This document shows, one piece after another, positions 10,601 to 22,318 of a stretch of 64,000 nucleotides of DNA. Source of the DNA: Silene conica. Its lineage: Eukaryota > Streptophyta > Magnoliopsida > Caryophyllales > Caryophyllaceae. The notes below the pieces were generated by a model, which had not been told where the DNA came from, made no database searches, and saw only the letters and a program-made list of their open reading frames with translations. Position 1 is the stretch's first letter; every line of letters begins with the position of its first letter. Location of the stretch: positions 8,456,649 to 8,520,648 of the forward strand of contig CM055312.2 in the NCBI GenBank assembly GCA_029255685.2, given 5' to 3'. Made by a program: the position numbers and the translations under genes.

Positions 10601-13208
10601 TGTCCTACTACTAACGACAAGCGTTATATTTCCAGAAACTATGGATTCACTTGAAAAATTTAAAGGCATCTACAAGGTTACAGAGAGATCCCCAATGTTT
10701 TTTCTTTTTCCTGGAATATTTATATATGATATTAACCTCTAACCATTTGACCTCTGAAAAAGCTACCAAACCTGTAACCGTCATTTGGATAAGTCAAGAA
10801 TGAATGTTTCAGCAATATTTTCGCTGGGTGCTCCCATAAAACACACATAAGTAGTAGAAACCTACTTCAAACTGAATTTCTAAGGGGGAAAGATTATAAA
10901 CTTACAGTGAACGATGAACCAAATTGAACAACTCCATGCGGTATAACAGGAATGACAGCAATTGTCTGCATGACAAGAAAAAGGGTAACGTACCAAACAA
11001 AAGGCGTTAAAGACGTGAATAAAATGATAGAAGGCAGAGTCTTACTTTTATGCCAGCAGAAACTTGGAGGTTCAGTTCATGAAGAACCTAACAAAAATAT
11101 TCAAATTAGACAAACGACACAGAAAAATGTAATGGAAAATATCTCAAAAGTGCCGCTAGAACATATATCACTATATGTACCTCAGCTGGATAAGAAAATT
11201 CGTTGCAGTTTCCAGAAACAATCCACTGATGATTTCCCGTGAATGCAGCCCGACCAACCAACCTGTATGTAAGACGAATACGTCAAAAAAAAGGATAACT
11301 CCACCACGAAAGTGACAAAACAACGTAGGCAAGTATGACAAAAAAGAATGGATGCAAATACGAGTAGGACATACCCTTCTCCAACCAAATTAACTTGATG
11401 AGACATCATCATTTTATCGACAAGAATATGTACTCTGTCCTCTACCCCATTGTGATAACCTTCCAGCTTCTGCAAACTCATACCCTGGTTTTCCATGGCG
11501 TTACTGGTGACTGTCGGATAAGCTTCATAATAGCACTCTTCCCAAATTAAGAGCCTGTTAGGACAAGTTCATTACTTAATCAGAAAAACAGTTGATAACA
11601 AGCATCGAAATCAATCATACTAAAACAGGTCAGCAAAAGTAACACAAACCCACTTCCTAGCAAACACGAAATATTTTCTAACTTCACGGTAGAATGCAAG
11701 CTAAGAATAACAACAGAAACCCGCTTCATAAACATGCAAACATCGAGATAACACTAAAAAGGGTCAGCAAAAGAGGACAAAAAAACACGAAACGAACACG
11801 AAATATTCCCTAACTTCATGCTAGAGTGCAAGCTAATAATCATAACATAAAACCCACTTCCCTAACTTAGATTCTCATTTTTTTATTTTTGAAAAAACAA
11901 ACAAGAAGAACACAAGGGTAACAGTCCAAAAAAAGAATGCAGAGAATCAAGGGAATACCTGAAACTAAGGAATCTGGGATCATACATAACATCTCAACAT
12001 AAGAGAAAAAAAGTACAAAAACTGTCATTCATTTATCAATTTCCAGTTTTGATTATAAATAAAGATTCAAAGCAACAAAAAGTGACCAAAATTTCAGCAC
12101 TACAGCTCATTGGCTTTAGATCCAAAAAAGAGCAAACCACCATATATGATGATATTTCATTTTCTTCACTTTTTCCTCTTTTCTTTTTTCCTCACAGAAG
12201 ACAGATCTGACACACAATATGCATACAGAAACACATAAAACATTCAAGAGAATTTGTCCAAAAAACATTATTCAATAAAAATTATCCATGAGTAAGTAAG
12301 CCGTACGTTAATATAATTGTAAAACAGATCCAAACACAACTTTGCTAGTGGGTAAAAATGGTCATTGAAAGATCTCATTTTACGATAAATTTGTGTAAAA
12401 CCGTCTTATACAAGTATTTGTGTTCACGTTTATACATCAAGCTAAGCAAACACTAGTGTTACTTATATTCACATTCATACCCACAAAATAATCTGATTTA
12501 GCTACTATATGGAGTACTCCCAACTCTATTATTTTAACACAAACAATCCAGACAAATTTTAACGGTTTTAAAAGATGATTCATTCCAATCGCTAGTATAT
12601 ACTCCTAACACTATTATTTTCCACTAAGACAATTTAGACAAACATTGATGGTTTTAAACGATGATTCATGTTAACCAGTCCACAATCACTATAGATCAAT
12701 TCAGTAATTTAAAGTCATACGACATCTACAAAAATGTCAAAATTCGTCCGAATACAAATTAATTTACGACTACTCCGTAAATCAAACAAAATAAAGCCTC
12801 TTTCACAACAAGGATCTCTAGAATTAAGAACCTGCCACTTCTAAATTTGCTAGCTGTTCTACATGTGTGACAAATAATTGTTCGTCTAAATTTAGCACAT
12901 AAAACACTCTCATGCACCAACAAATTATACAATAGAAATTAACTTACTAGCATACACTAATACCATAAATTCAAAATATTCCCTACCGAGAATAGAAATG
13001 TAAACAAATGAATAAGGCGGAGCGAGTTAAATTATACTCCGTATATGACAGAAAATTTGAGAAGCGAGAAAAAAACTGAAACGTAGAACATTAAACAAGT
13101 GAGGAAATCATACTTGGGATTTTGACAACCAATCTTCCAAAAAACAGCGTAAGACCATTGATTAACGCCGCATAGAGCCTTCAAAGCTTCCTTCATCAAG
13201 TATCCCAT
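7606..13208 (-). CDS. LHW-like: LONESOME HIGHWAY/EMB1444-family bHLH transcription factor (10 exons)
   Basis: Exons on the minus strand: 13208-13114, 11554-11375, 11262-11181, 11087-11046, 10965-10906, 10282-8771, 8668-8570, 8424-8284, 8022-7897 and 7791-7606. All have GT..AG borders and the phases join to 840 aa. Residues 1-153 (start MGYLMKEALKALCG) form the MYC_N-like N-terminal domain of the family. A long Ser/Asn-rich middle, mostly in the 1.5-kb sixth exon, follows. The atypical bHLH region, about 622-690, contains RPRPKDRQMIQDRVKELREI, then CSIDSLLERTIKHMLFLQSV. The conserved C-terminus (738-812) includes LCEERGFFLEIADIIRGLGL and DVTRMEVFISLVHLLEQT. In Arabidopsis, LHW heterodimerises with TMO5-type bHLH proteins in the nucleus to drive vascular cell divisions; EMB1444 and LHL proteins are paralogues. 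I cannot tell which paralogue this is. A uORF at 13373-13477 suggests translational control. It appears intact and is longer than Arabidopsis LHW (about 650 aa). Confidence 0.92.
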
Positions 13209-13372
13209 TCTTTTTCAACAAACAGTAATCGATTTTCTTGATTTTGAATGTTCAATAATAATTCAATTTCAGCAAACAAAAACTAACGAATAAATCGACG
13301 AAAACAGTATATTTTCATCAATTGAACTTTGTTTTCGGCGAATTTGGGGAAAAAATTAGCGAAAGATAAACC

Positions 13373-13477
13373 CTAACTTCCGCGACACGAACCTCTCCCT
13401 GCTTGTTTCGTTCTTAATCCTCCACTTCTCTTCCTCAACGGATCCAAATTTTGGATATTCATACTTCTATTCTCCAT
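13373..13477 (-). CDS. Candidate conserved-peptide upstream ORF of the bHLH mRNA
   Basis: A 34-codon ORF (start MENRSMNIQNLDPLRKRSGG, end GRGSCRGS, TAG stop) lies in the presumed 5' leader, with its stop about 164 nt before the bHLH start codon. Arabidopsis genes of this bHLH family are annotated with conserved-peptide uORFs (CPuORF6-8, from memory). The compact, basic, Gly/Arg/Ser-rich C-terminus is the sort of tail that stalls or regulates ribosomes. The same frame is open upstream to 13558, so a longer start is possible if the transcript begins there. That the peptide itself is conserved is an inference not tested here. Confidence 0.65.
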   Translation of the reverse strand: MENRSMNIQNLDPLRKRSGGLRTKQAGRGSCRGS

Positions 13478-13900
13478 AATTAAGAAATTAACGAGATTAA
13501 TTAGGTTAAATAAACCTAAATATTGAAATCGTAACAAAAAAATCGAACAAAAACACACGATTTTCGTGTTCGTAAATGCTTGATTTTGAGGTTAATCTAC
13601 ACTATACCACAAGCCTTGAGCTCACAGTCGACAACCATTATAACCTCCATTGTTTTGTAGATTTGAAAGCGGATTTTGGGTGTGAAAGGCTGATTTGAGG
13701 TAGGAAAAGCGGTTTAACGGTACGGAAAAGCAGTTTAACGGTGAGGAAAAGGGGATTTGATGTGTGAGTGTGTTTTTAGTGAGGTAGCTTGGGGAAGAGT
13801 GAAAGTGTCAAGTAAGGAGAGGTGAGAATGTGAGATGGTGAGGCTTTATGAACAACTTTTTTAAAATATAAAAATATAAATAATAATGATAAAAAATACA
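13478..13900 (-). promoter_or_regulatory. Presumed 5' leader and core promoter of the bHLH gene
   Basis: On the minus strand, an AT-rich stretch with a TATA-like run (tatttatatttttatatttt, about 13863-13885) is followed by a pyrimidine-rich leader ('cctcaccatctcacattctcacc'-like, 13800-13850) typical of plant 5' UTRs. The transcription start cannot be fixed. If it lies near 13850, the 5' UTR is about 640 nt and includes the uORF. Confidence 0.3.
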
Positions 13901-13959
13901 AGTACTCATAATGTTAAATAATAAAGTACTCCCTAATTGACAAAATTAGGTCATGATTT

Positions 13960-14060
13960 ATTCGTTAAATTGAAATGAATCGAATGGAGTTGAACTGAAG
14001 TGAATTAAAGAGAGTTAAAGTCGGGTTTTTGTTTTGTCTACACAATTTCAGCGCTTTTCG
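13960..14060. repeat. Fragment of the gaactga-rich MITE family
   Basis: The tract 'gaatggagttgaactgaagtgaattaaag' type sequence matches the subterminal repeats of the element at 41905-43317. No termini are preserved. Confidence 0.35.
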
Positions 14061-14284
14061 TTCAATTAAACATTATTCGGTTTGACAAAGTTTTGTTTCA
14101 GACGGCAACTTTTCGTCTGAAGCTGCTTCAGACAGCCATATGTGACTATTTTATAGTTAAATATAACCGCAATAGTGTGGCAAATGTTACTGCTTATGAT
14201 AACTTGTTTATCAATAGTGGTCACATTTGGCTGTAAAATGGTTACAAAATTTCGTCTTATTGTTTCAGACCAAAATTGCCCGTA

Positions 14285-14531
14285 AGGGTGGAGTCTAGTG
14301 GTTAAAACTTAGGCCACATTCCCAAAGGTCTTAGGTTCAAGTCTCACCAAGAGCGATCTTGGGGGTAAATTGGCTTGAGGCTATACCTTCTAGCTAGATT
14401 TCGAATCTGTCACCCCGTAAAAAAGGTGGGTAACCTAGCGTACGTGGTTTGCAGGCTATCACGTATGCTCGGGGGTTTACCCAATGCGCACCAAAGATAG
14501 CGACTGCGGGTTCCCACGTCATTCAAAAAAA
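14285..14531 (+). mobile_element. tRNA-derived SINE
   Basis: About 247 bp starting with an A box (gtctagtggttaaaact, about 14293) and a B box (ggttcaagtct, about 14333), then a tRNA-unrelated body and an A-rich tail (tcaaaaaaaaaa). Imperfect target duplication: aaaattgcccgta (14272-14284) versus aaaatggccgta (14532-14543). It is intact in layout and differs in body sequence from the other two SINEs in the window. Confidence 0.75.
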
Positions 14532-14559
14532 AAAATGGCCGTATCAAGCAAGACCAACT

Positions 14560-14790
14560 GATTCGGTTTAGTTTAGTTCATCTCTTCGTACACTAACGTT
14601 TTACAACTTCACACAGTTAATCCCGTTTCACCTTCTTTCAGCTGAAAAGAACAGAGTCAGAGAATTAATATGTGAATAAATGAGTTAAACTAAAATGAAA
14701 CTAAACTAAACTCAATAAAGCTAAAATGAAATTAGCTCAAATTAAGACTATTAACGCAGAAATAACAAAGCCTTAGTTTAGGATGAAATT
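14560..14790. repeat. Decayed copy of the gaactga-rich MITE family
   Basis: Mirror-like halves rich in ggtttagtttagttc and taaactaaaatgaaactaaact, with internal 'agctgaaaagaacagagtca', share motifs with the termini of 41905-43317. No clean target duplication is visible. Confidence 0.35.
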
Positions 14791-15211
14791 TCCCTTTTTC
14801 CTTTTTCCTTTTTTAGGGAAGGTATAATGTCACTACTCATTAGTAAAATCACTAATCTCGATCATATTTGTGATACAGTGAATAATAACATACCTTTAGA
14901 TACAACTTGTATTTTTGTGAATTAAACAAAAGTGGAATCGTATTATCACTTCCCTTTTTTTTCATATTATTTTTTTCGATTCAATCTAGATCGGACGGGA
15001 GTTAGGATCACCACTTATTAAAACTCTCGCTCGTGGGTTCTAGTGTGGATGTGTTTTCTACAAATAAATGTAAACTAGCTTAGTTAGTTGATAAAATAAT
15101 GAATTACGGTACTTTTATCATGGTTCAAAACCCTTCAGCAACAAAACTACACTTGCGGTCATTGTGAATCTATTTAACCAGTCATTGTGAATCTATTTAA
15201 CCAAAAAAATA

Positions 15212-15470
15212 CTTCCTCCATTTTAAACCAAATGGGCACTTTGCCTTTTTCACGTTTGTCAACGCACGTTTTACGTGTTTCATATCTTTAGCTACGTATT
15301 TGTAAAAATTATAAAAGTTATATATTTTCAATGTACTCGTAAAAACGAATTAAACAAGACTTCACATGAATATATTTTTTCTTATGTATTGAGAGAAAAT
15401 TGAGATTGAACGTTGATTTGTGAATAGTGTACAAAAATCAAAGTGCTCATTTGGATTAAAATGGAGGAAG
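15212..15470. mobile_element. Stowaway MITE (Tc1/mariner)
   Basis: 259 bp with terminal inverted repeats CTTCCTCCATTTTAAACCAA / TTGGATTAAAATGGAGGAAG and TA target duplications (15210-15211, 15471-15472). Non-coding. Subterminal cacttt/aaagtg and the overall fold are typical of Stowaway. Confidence 0.85.
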
Positions 15471-15990
15471 TAGAAATTATGTTATTTGCTTGAATATGAG
15501 ACTTCTTACTGGGATCGGAAAGCTTCGTATCAATTGAAGGAAGTGTTTATGGATTTGATTTGAATATAAACAATGGAGATTTTTTTGTGTAAACATATGT
15601 TTGAATATTTTTTGTTCTCCTACACAAGCACTTCTATAAAAAAGAAAACACAAAATAACTCATAGTATGACAAGTTATTTATGTTTCGTTTTTAGATTTA
15701 ATTTCAATTTATACAAGATTGATTTAGTTCACTTGATGTGATATGAGATTATTTCAAATTTTTAGTTAATTTTAGTTAAAACTACATGGATTTGGTTTAA
15801 TTTGGTCAGTTTGAACCAATTAAACCTAAAAATTTAGTGTAGTTTAAAAAGTCTCGTTACAAAAAAAAAATTAGGGTCTAGTTGTCTAGTCGTGAGTTTG
15901 TTCCATCCATATTAAAATGGAGTCTATGTGAATGAATATATCTATTGATTTTCTATAAAAGGAATATACCACTTGTTTTGATTATAAGTT

Positions 15991-16197
15991 TTTTTTGGAC
16001 GTGGAGGGGGTTGAATTCCCCGAACCCATGCATGTCCGCATTAGTGCATTATCACATGGACTATGTAAGCTACTTTTGAAGGCTGTAGTGGTTAGATAGT
16101 CATCGCCCGGATGGTAGTCGAACTTAAGACCTTTCCAGTTCTACATTTTGTAAGTTTCAAAGTTTAACTCAACTATCATTTAACTAACACCACTTGA
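15991..16197 (-). mobile_element. tRNA-derived SINE, same family as 48713-48905
   Basis: On the minus strand it reads aagtggtgttagttaaatga..., with a B box ggtcttaagttcgact, and ends 'ccacgtccaaaaaaaa'. The 15-bp direct repeat ttttgattataagtt flanks it (15976-15990 and 16198-16212). It aligns by eye along its length with the plus-strand copy at 48713-48905. Non-coding. Confidence 0.8.
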
Positions 16198-16434
16198 TTT
16201 TGATTATAAGTTTTTGTTTTCCATTAAAAAATTAGTTAAATTCGATGGAAAAAATTGGAAGGGAAAAATTTGCAATTCTAATTTTATTTTATTTTCGTTT
16301 TAGCTTTTGCTCATTAGTTTATTTATGTTAATATTTACTAAAATGGACGATAATTTTAAAATTTGTATAAAACGGGTTAAAGCAGTGGACAAAACGATAT
16401 TTTGGATACATAAAAAATGACATAAACTTAATTA

Positions 16435-16625
16435 GTAAGTCTCATTAAAGACGGATATATCCGTCACATGCTAAAGAGGGTTAAGTAATATCCAAGTTAG
16501 TAGATAATGGAAGATAAAAGCAAATTACCTACCGGGTAGTGTTATGCTTTTGTGTTATTTAAGTATTTAGATATTATTTAACCCACCTACAACTCGTGAC
16601 AATACTTTCATCTTCGATAAGAATT
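16435..16625. repeat. Decayed gtgacgg hairpin MITE
   Basis: Contains gacggatatatccgtcaca near the left end and 'caactcgtgaca...cgataagaattgtg' on the right, as in the family members at 26950-27145, 32213-32403 and 44992-45169. No target duplication is resolvable. Confidence 0.4.
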
Positions 16626-17008
16626 GTGATATCCAATACTACTACTATTTATTTCATTTCAAATTTAGGGTGTGTATATAATCGTTTTAAGAAAACCGAT
16701 TGCCGTATGTTTTGTCGTTTGGAGGGCGATGGAGGATGTGAGTGGGAGGGGTTAATTGGGTGAATGGCGTGGAAGAAGATGACGTAGATGACGAAAATAC
16801 CCTTGAAAATAAAGGGAATTTTAGGGACAATGTGACAGTTGAGAGAGATGTTTTTTTAGCAGCTTTTATTTTGTTGGGACATGTGATAGTGTCGGGCTGA
16901 AGGGTGATTTTTATGACTAAAGCTGCCTTTCTTAAACTATGTCTCGTTTCGGGGCACGTGTCCCACTATCACCATTTCAATTCTTTTTTTTTACCCTTTT
17001 TCTCGTTA

Positions 17009-17333
17009 GAGCATCTCCAATGGTTTGCTTTAGGGACTTGCTTGCAATTTTATAAAAATTGTAAGCATGTAGCTTACCATTGGAATACGAAATACGTGAT
17101 GTAGCTTATGAGCATTGTAGCTCTACCAAACATATAGCTTGGTTTAAAAAAAATAAAAATAAAATAAAACGTAAAGCTTTTAATTGGATGGAAATTTTAT
17201 GATGGGACCCAAGGAGCTAAAAAGTGTTGTAGCTTGCCATTGGAGCGGTGTGTAATCGAAGAGCAAAATAGCTTACAAAACCGAATCGGCAAACCACGCT
17301 ACAATGTGTTGTGGTTGTTCACTGGAGATGCTC
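17009..17333. mobile_element. PIF/Harbinger-type MITE
   Basis: 325 bp with termini GAGCATCTCCAATGG / CACTGGAGATGCTC and the 3-bp target TTA on both sides (17006-17008, 17334-17336). Internal 'ccattgga' motifs repeat. The open frame at 17234-17422 runs out of the element and is not a gene. Confidence 0.75.
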
Positions 17334-17416
17334 TTACTCCATTAATTTATCGTAAAATTATGTTTTTAATCCTTATTTTATCTAAATTCGTTTTAAACAA
17401 AATTATGTTTTGTTAT

Positions 17417-17615
17417 TTTTAAGTTAACTTCAACTTATTTTTGTTCAATTTAACTTTAATTAGGTCATTTCATTCATCGGTTGAGTTCAATTCTATTTGG
17501 TTCGGCTTATCTTTTCATAAATTAACTCCGGCGTGAATTAAGTTTACCTTCATTAACTTATGTTTAGTTCAGTTAAACTTGTTTCAACCGAAAACAATAA
17601 GACCCGGCTAAATCA
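17417..17615. repeat. Decayed copy of the gaactga-rich MITE family
   Basis: Dense ttcagttaaac/gagttcaattc motifs end in 'accgaaaacaataagaccc' (about 17610), matching the right ends of the copies at 2700-2925 and 41905-43317. Boundaries are approximate. Confidence 0.4.
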
Positions 17616-17796
17616 CGTACCTTTGCCTATTGCCTAAACGTACATGTCAAACCTATCGAGAATATGATGAAAATTAGGGCAAATTTTATAGAATGGAAGA
17701 ATTGTATAATGTATAATGACCACTTATATATTACGCATCTTATTTATCAGATTATGAAATATTATTTATTGAATTTAACATAAAAAATGACCGTTA

Positions 17797-17897
17797 TATA
17801 CTTTTATATTATATAACGATCCAACGTAAAAAAAAAAAAAAAAAAATTTATATTATATAACGATCCAACGTAAAAAAAAAAAAAAAAAAAAAAAACT
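17797..17897. repeat. Tandem duplication with poly(A) runs
   Basis: The segment tatattatataacgatccaacgt followed by an A run of about 18-22 bases occurs twice in a row. It is probably replication slippage or repeated retroposition. Length may be affected by sequencing error in the homopolymers. Confidence 0.7.
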
Positions 17898-18808
17898 CAA
17901 ATTATAGAATATATATCAAAAATTAAACTATATATTCAAACTACTAATCAAACAAATGGTTGTCTAGTAGAGTGAGACCAAGGATTATCAATATTCTTAA
18001 AATGATATCGTATATACAATTAAAATCCAAGACAATAAGAAAATTACATGGTATGCATTGTTAACCAAATTTAATATTAAAAATTTTATATATTCAATTA
18101 GTCAATTTAACACAACACATCAACCAAAAACGAGATCTTTACTTACCGAATTGAAACCGATTAAAATAAAATGAGTATTGTTCAGAACAGAGTTAACGCC
18201 ACATAAAAATGCTTTCTTATAAATACAACATTAAAACAATTACAAACATATGTTCTCACAAAATCGAGTTGCGAAAGAACCTTTCAAACAATATTATTAC
18301 CGTTACTACCCTATTTTTATCGAGCTAATAAAACCCGGCTTAATATACCTAATACAAGTCGAAATCGAAGTAGGATGACCCGAGCTATACTAGATACGGG
18401 TGACCCAAAAATTTGTCCGTAAAAGGTGTAATAATTGCAGCATACCATCTCCTTTGGCTATTTCCGTTGATAATTTTCTTTGATAACTCGTGCTTTCAAT
18501 TCACTTTATCTTTTTCGTTTTGTTGTTAATATGCTTCTTTTGTTTTCTCCTACGTTACAAACATAAATCGATTTCCCATCTCTTTTCGCTTTTGTCCCTT
18601 AACATTAATGTCATGCGTTTTTCATTCGTACTATTATTTCAACTTCCAAAAAACCATATAATATATATTCACTATTTTATTTACAAACAAATTAATGTAT
18701 TATACAATTGAGTTTTGATGCGGTATCCGGTTACCTAATTAATATCATAAAGTTGTTCACTCATATCAGTTTATTTCATTTCCTAAATTATAGTGTATTA
18801 CCAATTTA

Positions 18809-19028
18809 GCCGTGTTCGTTTCTTTTTTGCTGAATAGAGTTGAACTGAATTTAATAAAATGAGCTAAACGGAACCAAATTGGGATAAAGTGAGTTGAATG
18901 AAGTTGAACTTATTAATAGAGTGAAAATAAGGTTATTACTTATTAACTGAACGCAGTGAAATTGAGTTGATCTCAGTTAAAGTGAGCTAAATAATACCTA
19001 AATTAAATTGAAAAGAACAGGCATGCCC
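18809..19028. mobile_element. Short gaactga-rich MITE with TTA target
   Basis: It begins gccgtgttcgtttctttttt after TTA (18806-18808) and ends gaaaagaacaggcatgccc before TTA (19029-19031). The interior carries degenerate gagttgaactga repeats. It is a 220-bp non-coding relative of the element at 41905-43317. Confidence 0.6.
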
Positions 19029-19031
19029 TTA

Positions 19032-19905
19032 ATAAAAGGGCAATAAAATATGAAATTGTCAAATAGATCGTCCCCTACATAAAACCCACAATACTTTTCT
19101 CAAACTCGGAAGTTTGCAAATATTGTCATTAATAATAATTTCAAACTATAATCTTGATATTCTTCTTAAATCATTAGCACATTATTAATCTGCATACAAG
19201 AGAATTGTCATTTATCTTCTCCTTTTAATGTTCGTTTTTTACCCTCATACAACTGCTTAAATTAATATATATTATGTGAGGTCAGATGACAAGTGGATGA
19301 CGCAAAATCTATAATATTTTAGTCAACTACTCCATATGAGAGAATAAGATGGAAAGGAGAAAGTAGATAGGTATGTAGGTAGCAATTCTCATGCTTAGAA
19401 TAATAGTGCGAACGTAAATTGAATAAAGTTGAACTTAATAAAGTCAAAGTAATAAGCTTAACTAAACATAATAAAGCTAAATAACCTAACTTAAAATAGG
19501 CTAAATAATAATTAAAATAATTAAACTGAAATAACATAACCTTAATATAAGGACAATCAACAAAATAAGGAATTGGCAAGTACGACCGTCTCCTACATAA
19601 AACCCACAATTCTTTTCTCAAATTCGAAAGTTTTGCCATTATTGTCAATAATAATAATAATTTCAAACTATAATCCTAATATAACTAGCTTCTTAAACGA
19701 ATATACATTTTTGTTATAACTAGCACATTTCTACAACTTGAATCACTAACCTTCTCTTTTTATCCTCGTACAATCGCTAAAATTAATATATATTGTATGG
19801 GGTCGGATGATAAGTAGATGACGCAAAATCTATAATATTTAAATCGATTGTGAGAGAAAAAGGTAGATAAGTAGGTAGCAGTTCTCATGCGTAGAATAAT
19901 AAGAA
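19032..19905 (+). repeat. Diverged direct duplication of about 380 bp
   Basis: Segment 1 (about 19032-19404) and segment 2 (about 19550-19905) share a long collinear series of matches, for example 'acataaaacccacaat', 'cttttctcaaa', 'tgacgcaaaatctataatat' and 'gtaggtagca'. Each copy is preceded by gaactga-type MITE sequence (18809-19028; 19405-19549), so the duplicated unit probably included part of that MITE. No gene is supported; the frame at 19319-19666 crosses the duplication. Confidence 0.65.
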
Positions 19906-20504
19906 TGAATAACCCCGGAAATAGTTTACCATAGCAATACCATGAAACCTAACCCATCATAATATTACTTAATCTTTTGGATGTTAGTTTATCGTTTGTA
20001 ATCATTTGTATTAACCCTAATAACACCCTATCAACCTTCACTATAAACAAGCCAGATGCATGTTTTAGTTTGCATGCGCAAATCGCAATAACAAATTCAA
20101 TGGAGAAGGTAATTAACAAGTATTGGCAATCATTTAAAGATAATTTAAAGTATTATTCTTCCAAGAACTAACCTCATACAAATAATACAAGTGTCCACTG
20201 CCCCAAATTCTTATTTAAAACGAGAATATTCGTTTTATTAACAGATCGAATAACATAAACAAGATACAAACAATTATTCCATTGAATTCTATACATTTCA
20301 CTTTTTTGGCATTATTTATAAGTCGAGTAAATTTTCGATACATGTTTTAATATACAACATAAAATATAATCATGGTAGATCTTGTTTAAATTGTCTTACT
20401 GAGTACATAGTAAATATCAAATTTTTATAATTTTTATCAATATGTAACTAAAGATATTGTAAACCATAAAATTTAGAACCTGCAATAATAATTAAAGAGG
20501 AACA

Positions 20505-20860
20505 AAAAATAATATGGAAAACAAGAATTTATTGATTATCGAAAGATTGTGGGATTACAATTTCCGTAACTCCCTTGATCCCATCTCTAGGGAATTTGGG
20601 GTGGTTTGATAGTGTCACGACTTGCGAGGGTCTTATCGACTTAATCTCGTAGAGAGATAATGGGGTCTCTTGCACGACGTATTTCATCTTACCTACAATT
20701 TGTTAGTAGGAAGACAAGGTCATTTTTTAGACTTGATCTATGCTCTCCCTCTAACCCTATAATAGCCAAGGTCTTTATTTATAGTGAAATGACTTGGAGG
20801 AGAACTTAGAATATTCTGAAGTATGCTAAGACTTTATCACAATATTTTTCGGTGTCTACA
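20505..20860 (-). repeat. Possible solo LTR
   Basis: Read on the minus strand it starts TGTAGACACCG (20860) and has a TATA-like 'actataaataaag' (about 20780). A leader-like tail follows with 'tctctctacgagattaag' and ends near 'aataaattcttg'. The layout suggests an LTR, but the 3' end and target duplication could not be fixed. Confidence 0.35.
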
Positions 20861-20884
20861 GATATTAACAAAAGAAAACAGATA

Positions 20885-21197
20885 CTCCCTCCTATTCCAT
20901 ATTTTCTTCCCTATTTCCTAAAACGGATTATTCAGGTTTTCTTCCCCTTTCCTATTTTAGAAATTTCTATTCTTATTTTATTCATTTCTCTCTCCTATTA
21001 CCAAACCCCACCAACTCTTTTTACTACTATTTTATTACTTTTTTAATGTTTGTGGCCCACTAATTCTTATTTAATTCCTAATTATTCATCCCTCTCTCCT
21101 ATCACCAAACCCCACCCAATTTTTTACACTTATTTTATTTCCCACCTTAATCCGCGTGCCCAACCCAAAGGGGAACAAAATATGGAATATGAGGGAG
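20885..21197. mobile_element. Stowaway MITE (Tc1/mariner)
   Basis: 313 bp with inverted termini CTCCCTCCTATTCCATATTT / AAATATGGAATATGAGGGAG and TA targets on both sides (20883-20884, 21198-21199). Internal direct repeats 'tctctcctattaccaaaccccac' and 'tctctcctatcaccaaacccc' are visible. The open frames across it are not genes. Confidence 0.85.
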
Positions 21198-21982
21198 TAT
21201 TTGACAAACATGAATAAAACAAATGTATAAAATTCTTTAGAATGGTGGAAGTATAATACATACCAAATCACATGATAAGTTGTCTAATAAATACAAGAAG
21301 TTTTGTTCATATTAACATCACCCGGTAATATTGCGTTTTGTTTTAGAGTTAAAACGACTATGTTTGAAATATCGTGTTAACCATTTTAATTTTAAGACAA
21401 ATATATTCGGAACGAAGTATGAGCAATTGGTCGACTTGAAAGTTGAAACATTCTTTTTCACTGCTCAATACAGAAATAACAATAATTTGAAAACACCTTT
21501 TAAAATAAAAAAATGGTAAAATGGTAAGACCACAGATTAGCTGACATAAACAGTCATTGTAGTCACCTTTTTATCTCTTTTACAAAGGCAAACATTCCTC
21601 CTTCCTAGATGATAATAATCATAATTTGTTTAGGTGTCTCAGTGTGATTTGATTCATTCATTTAACCATTATTTAATGTGATACAAGTAATTAATTACCA
21701 TAATGTGTAATTATTACACTTATTTAGTTGAATTATATTGGAATGAGGGCAAATTAGTGGTGCTAATGTGGTTTAGTAGTAGGTCTATGAGTGACTATAT
21801 ATATGTGAGGAGGTTGATCAGCATGTAAATTTGCATATGTAATTTGTGTATCAACATGACGTATCATCATTTTATGTGTCTAGAACACCAAGTGGGACAA
21901 GTAAGGATTGTCATCGTCAACTAATAAAAATTAAGCGAATGTCGGTTAGTTTAGTCGTTAAAATTATAAAAGATGATACTTA

Positions 21983-22318
21983 GACCTCCCCAAACAAGAC
22001 TTTGCTAACTAAGTTGCGATTCGGTTTTATCGCTTAATATCACCTTATTTATTTTGACCCACTTTTACACTCCCAAATAAAAAGCCGCGACCTAGGTCAC
22101 CAACTCAATCATTTTCCACTTTCCAATATAATTATCTCCTCTGCATTTGTTTCCAACAAATACAATAATAACACATGGAAGGTTACAAGGCAACCCACCT
22201 GGGTCATGAGGTGACCCTACTTCATTCAAGGTCTTCTTAATTTTTTTTCCTAATGCATGATTAAGGAGATCCACCCCCGCCCTTGGTGACCTAGTTGGTG
22301 ACCTTGTTTGGGGTGGTC
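21983..22318. mobile_element. PIF/Harbinger MITE, same family as 27521-29106 pair
   Basis: 336 bp, termini GACCTCCCCAAACAAG / CTTGTTTGGGGTGGTC, TTA on both sides (21980-21982, 22319-22321). Internal 'cctaggtcacc' and 'ggtgacctag' form a subterminal inverted pair. Non-coding. Confidence 0.75.

Noticed and set aside
19319..19666. 115-codon antisense open frame
   Set aside because: It crosses the duplicated segment and MITE sequence and has no recognisable domain or coding bias.
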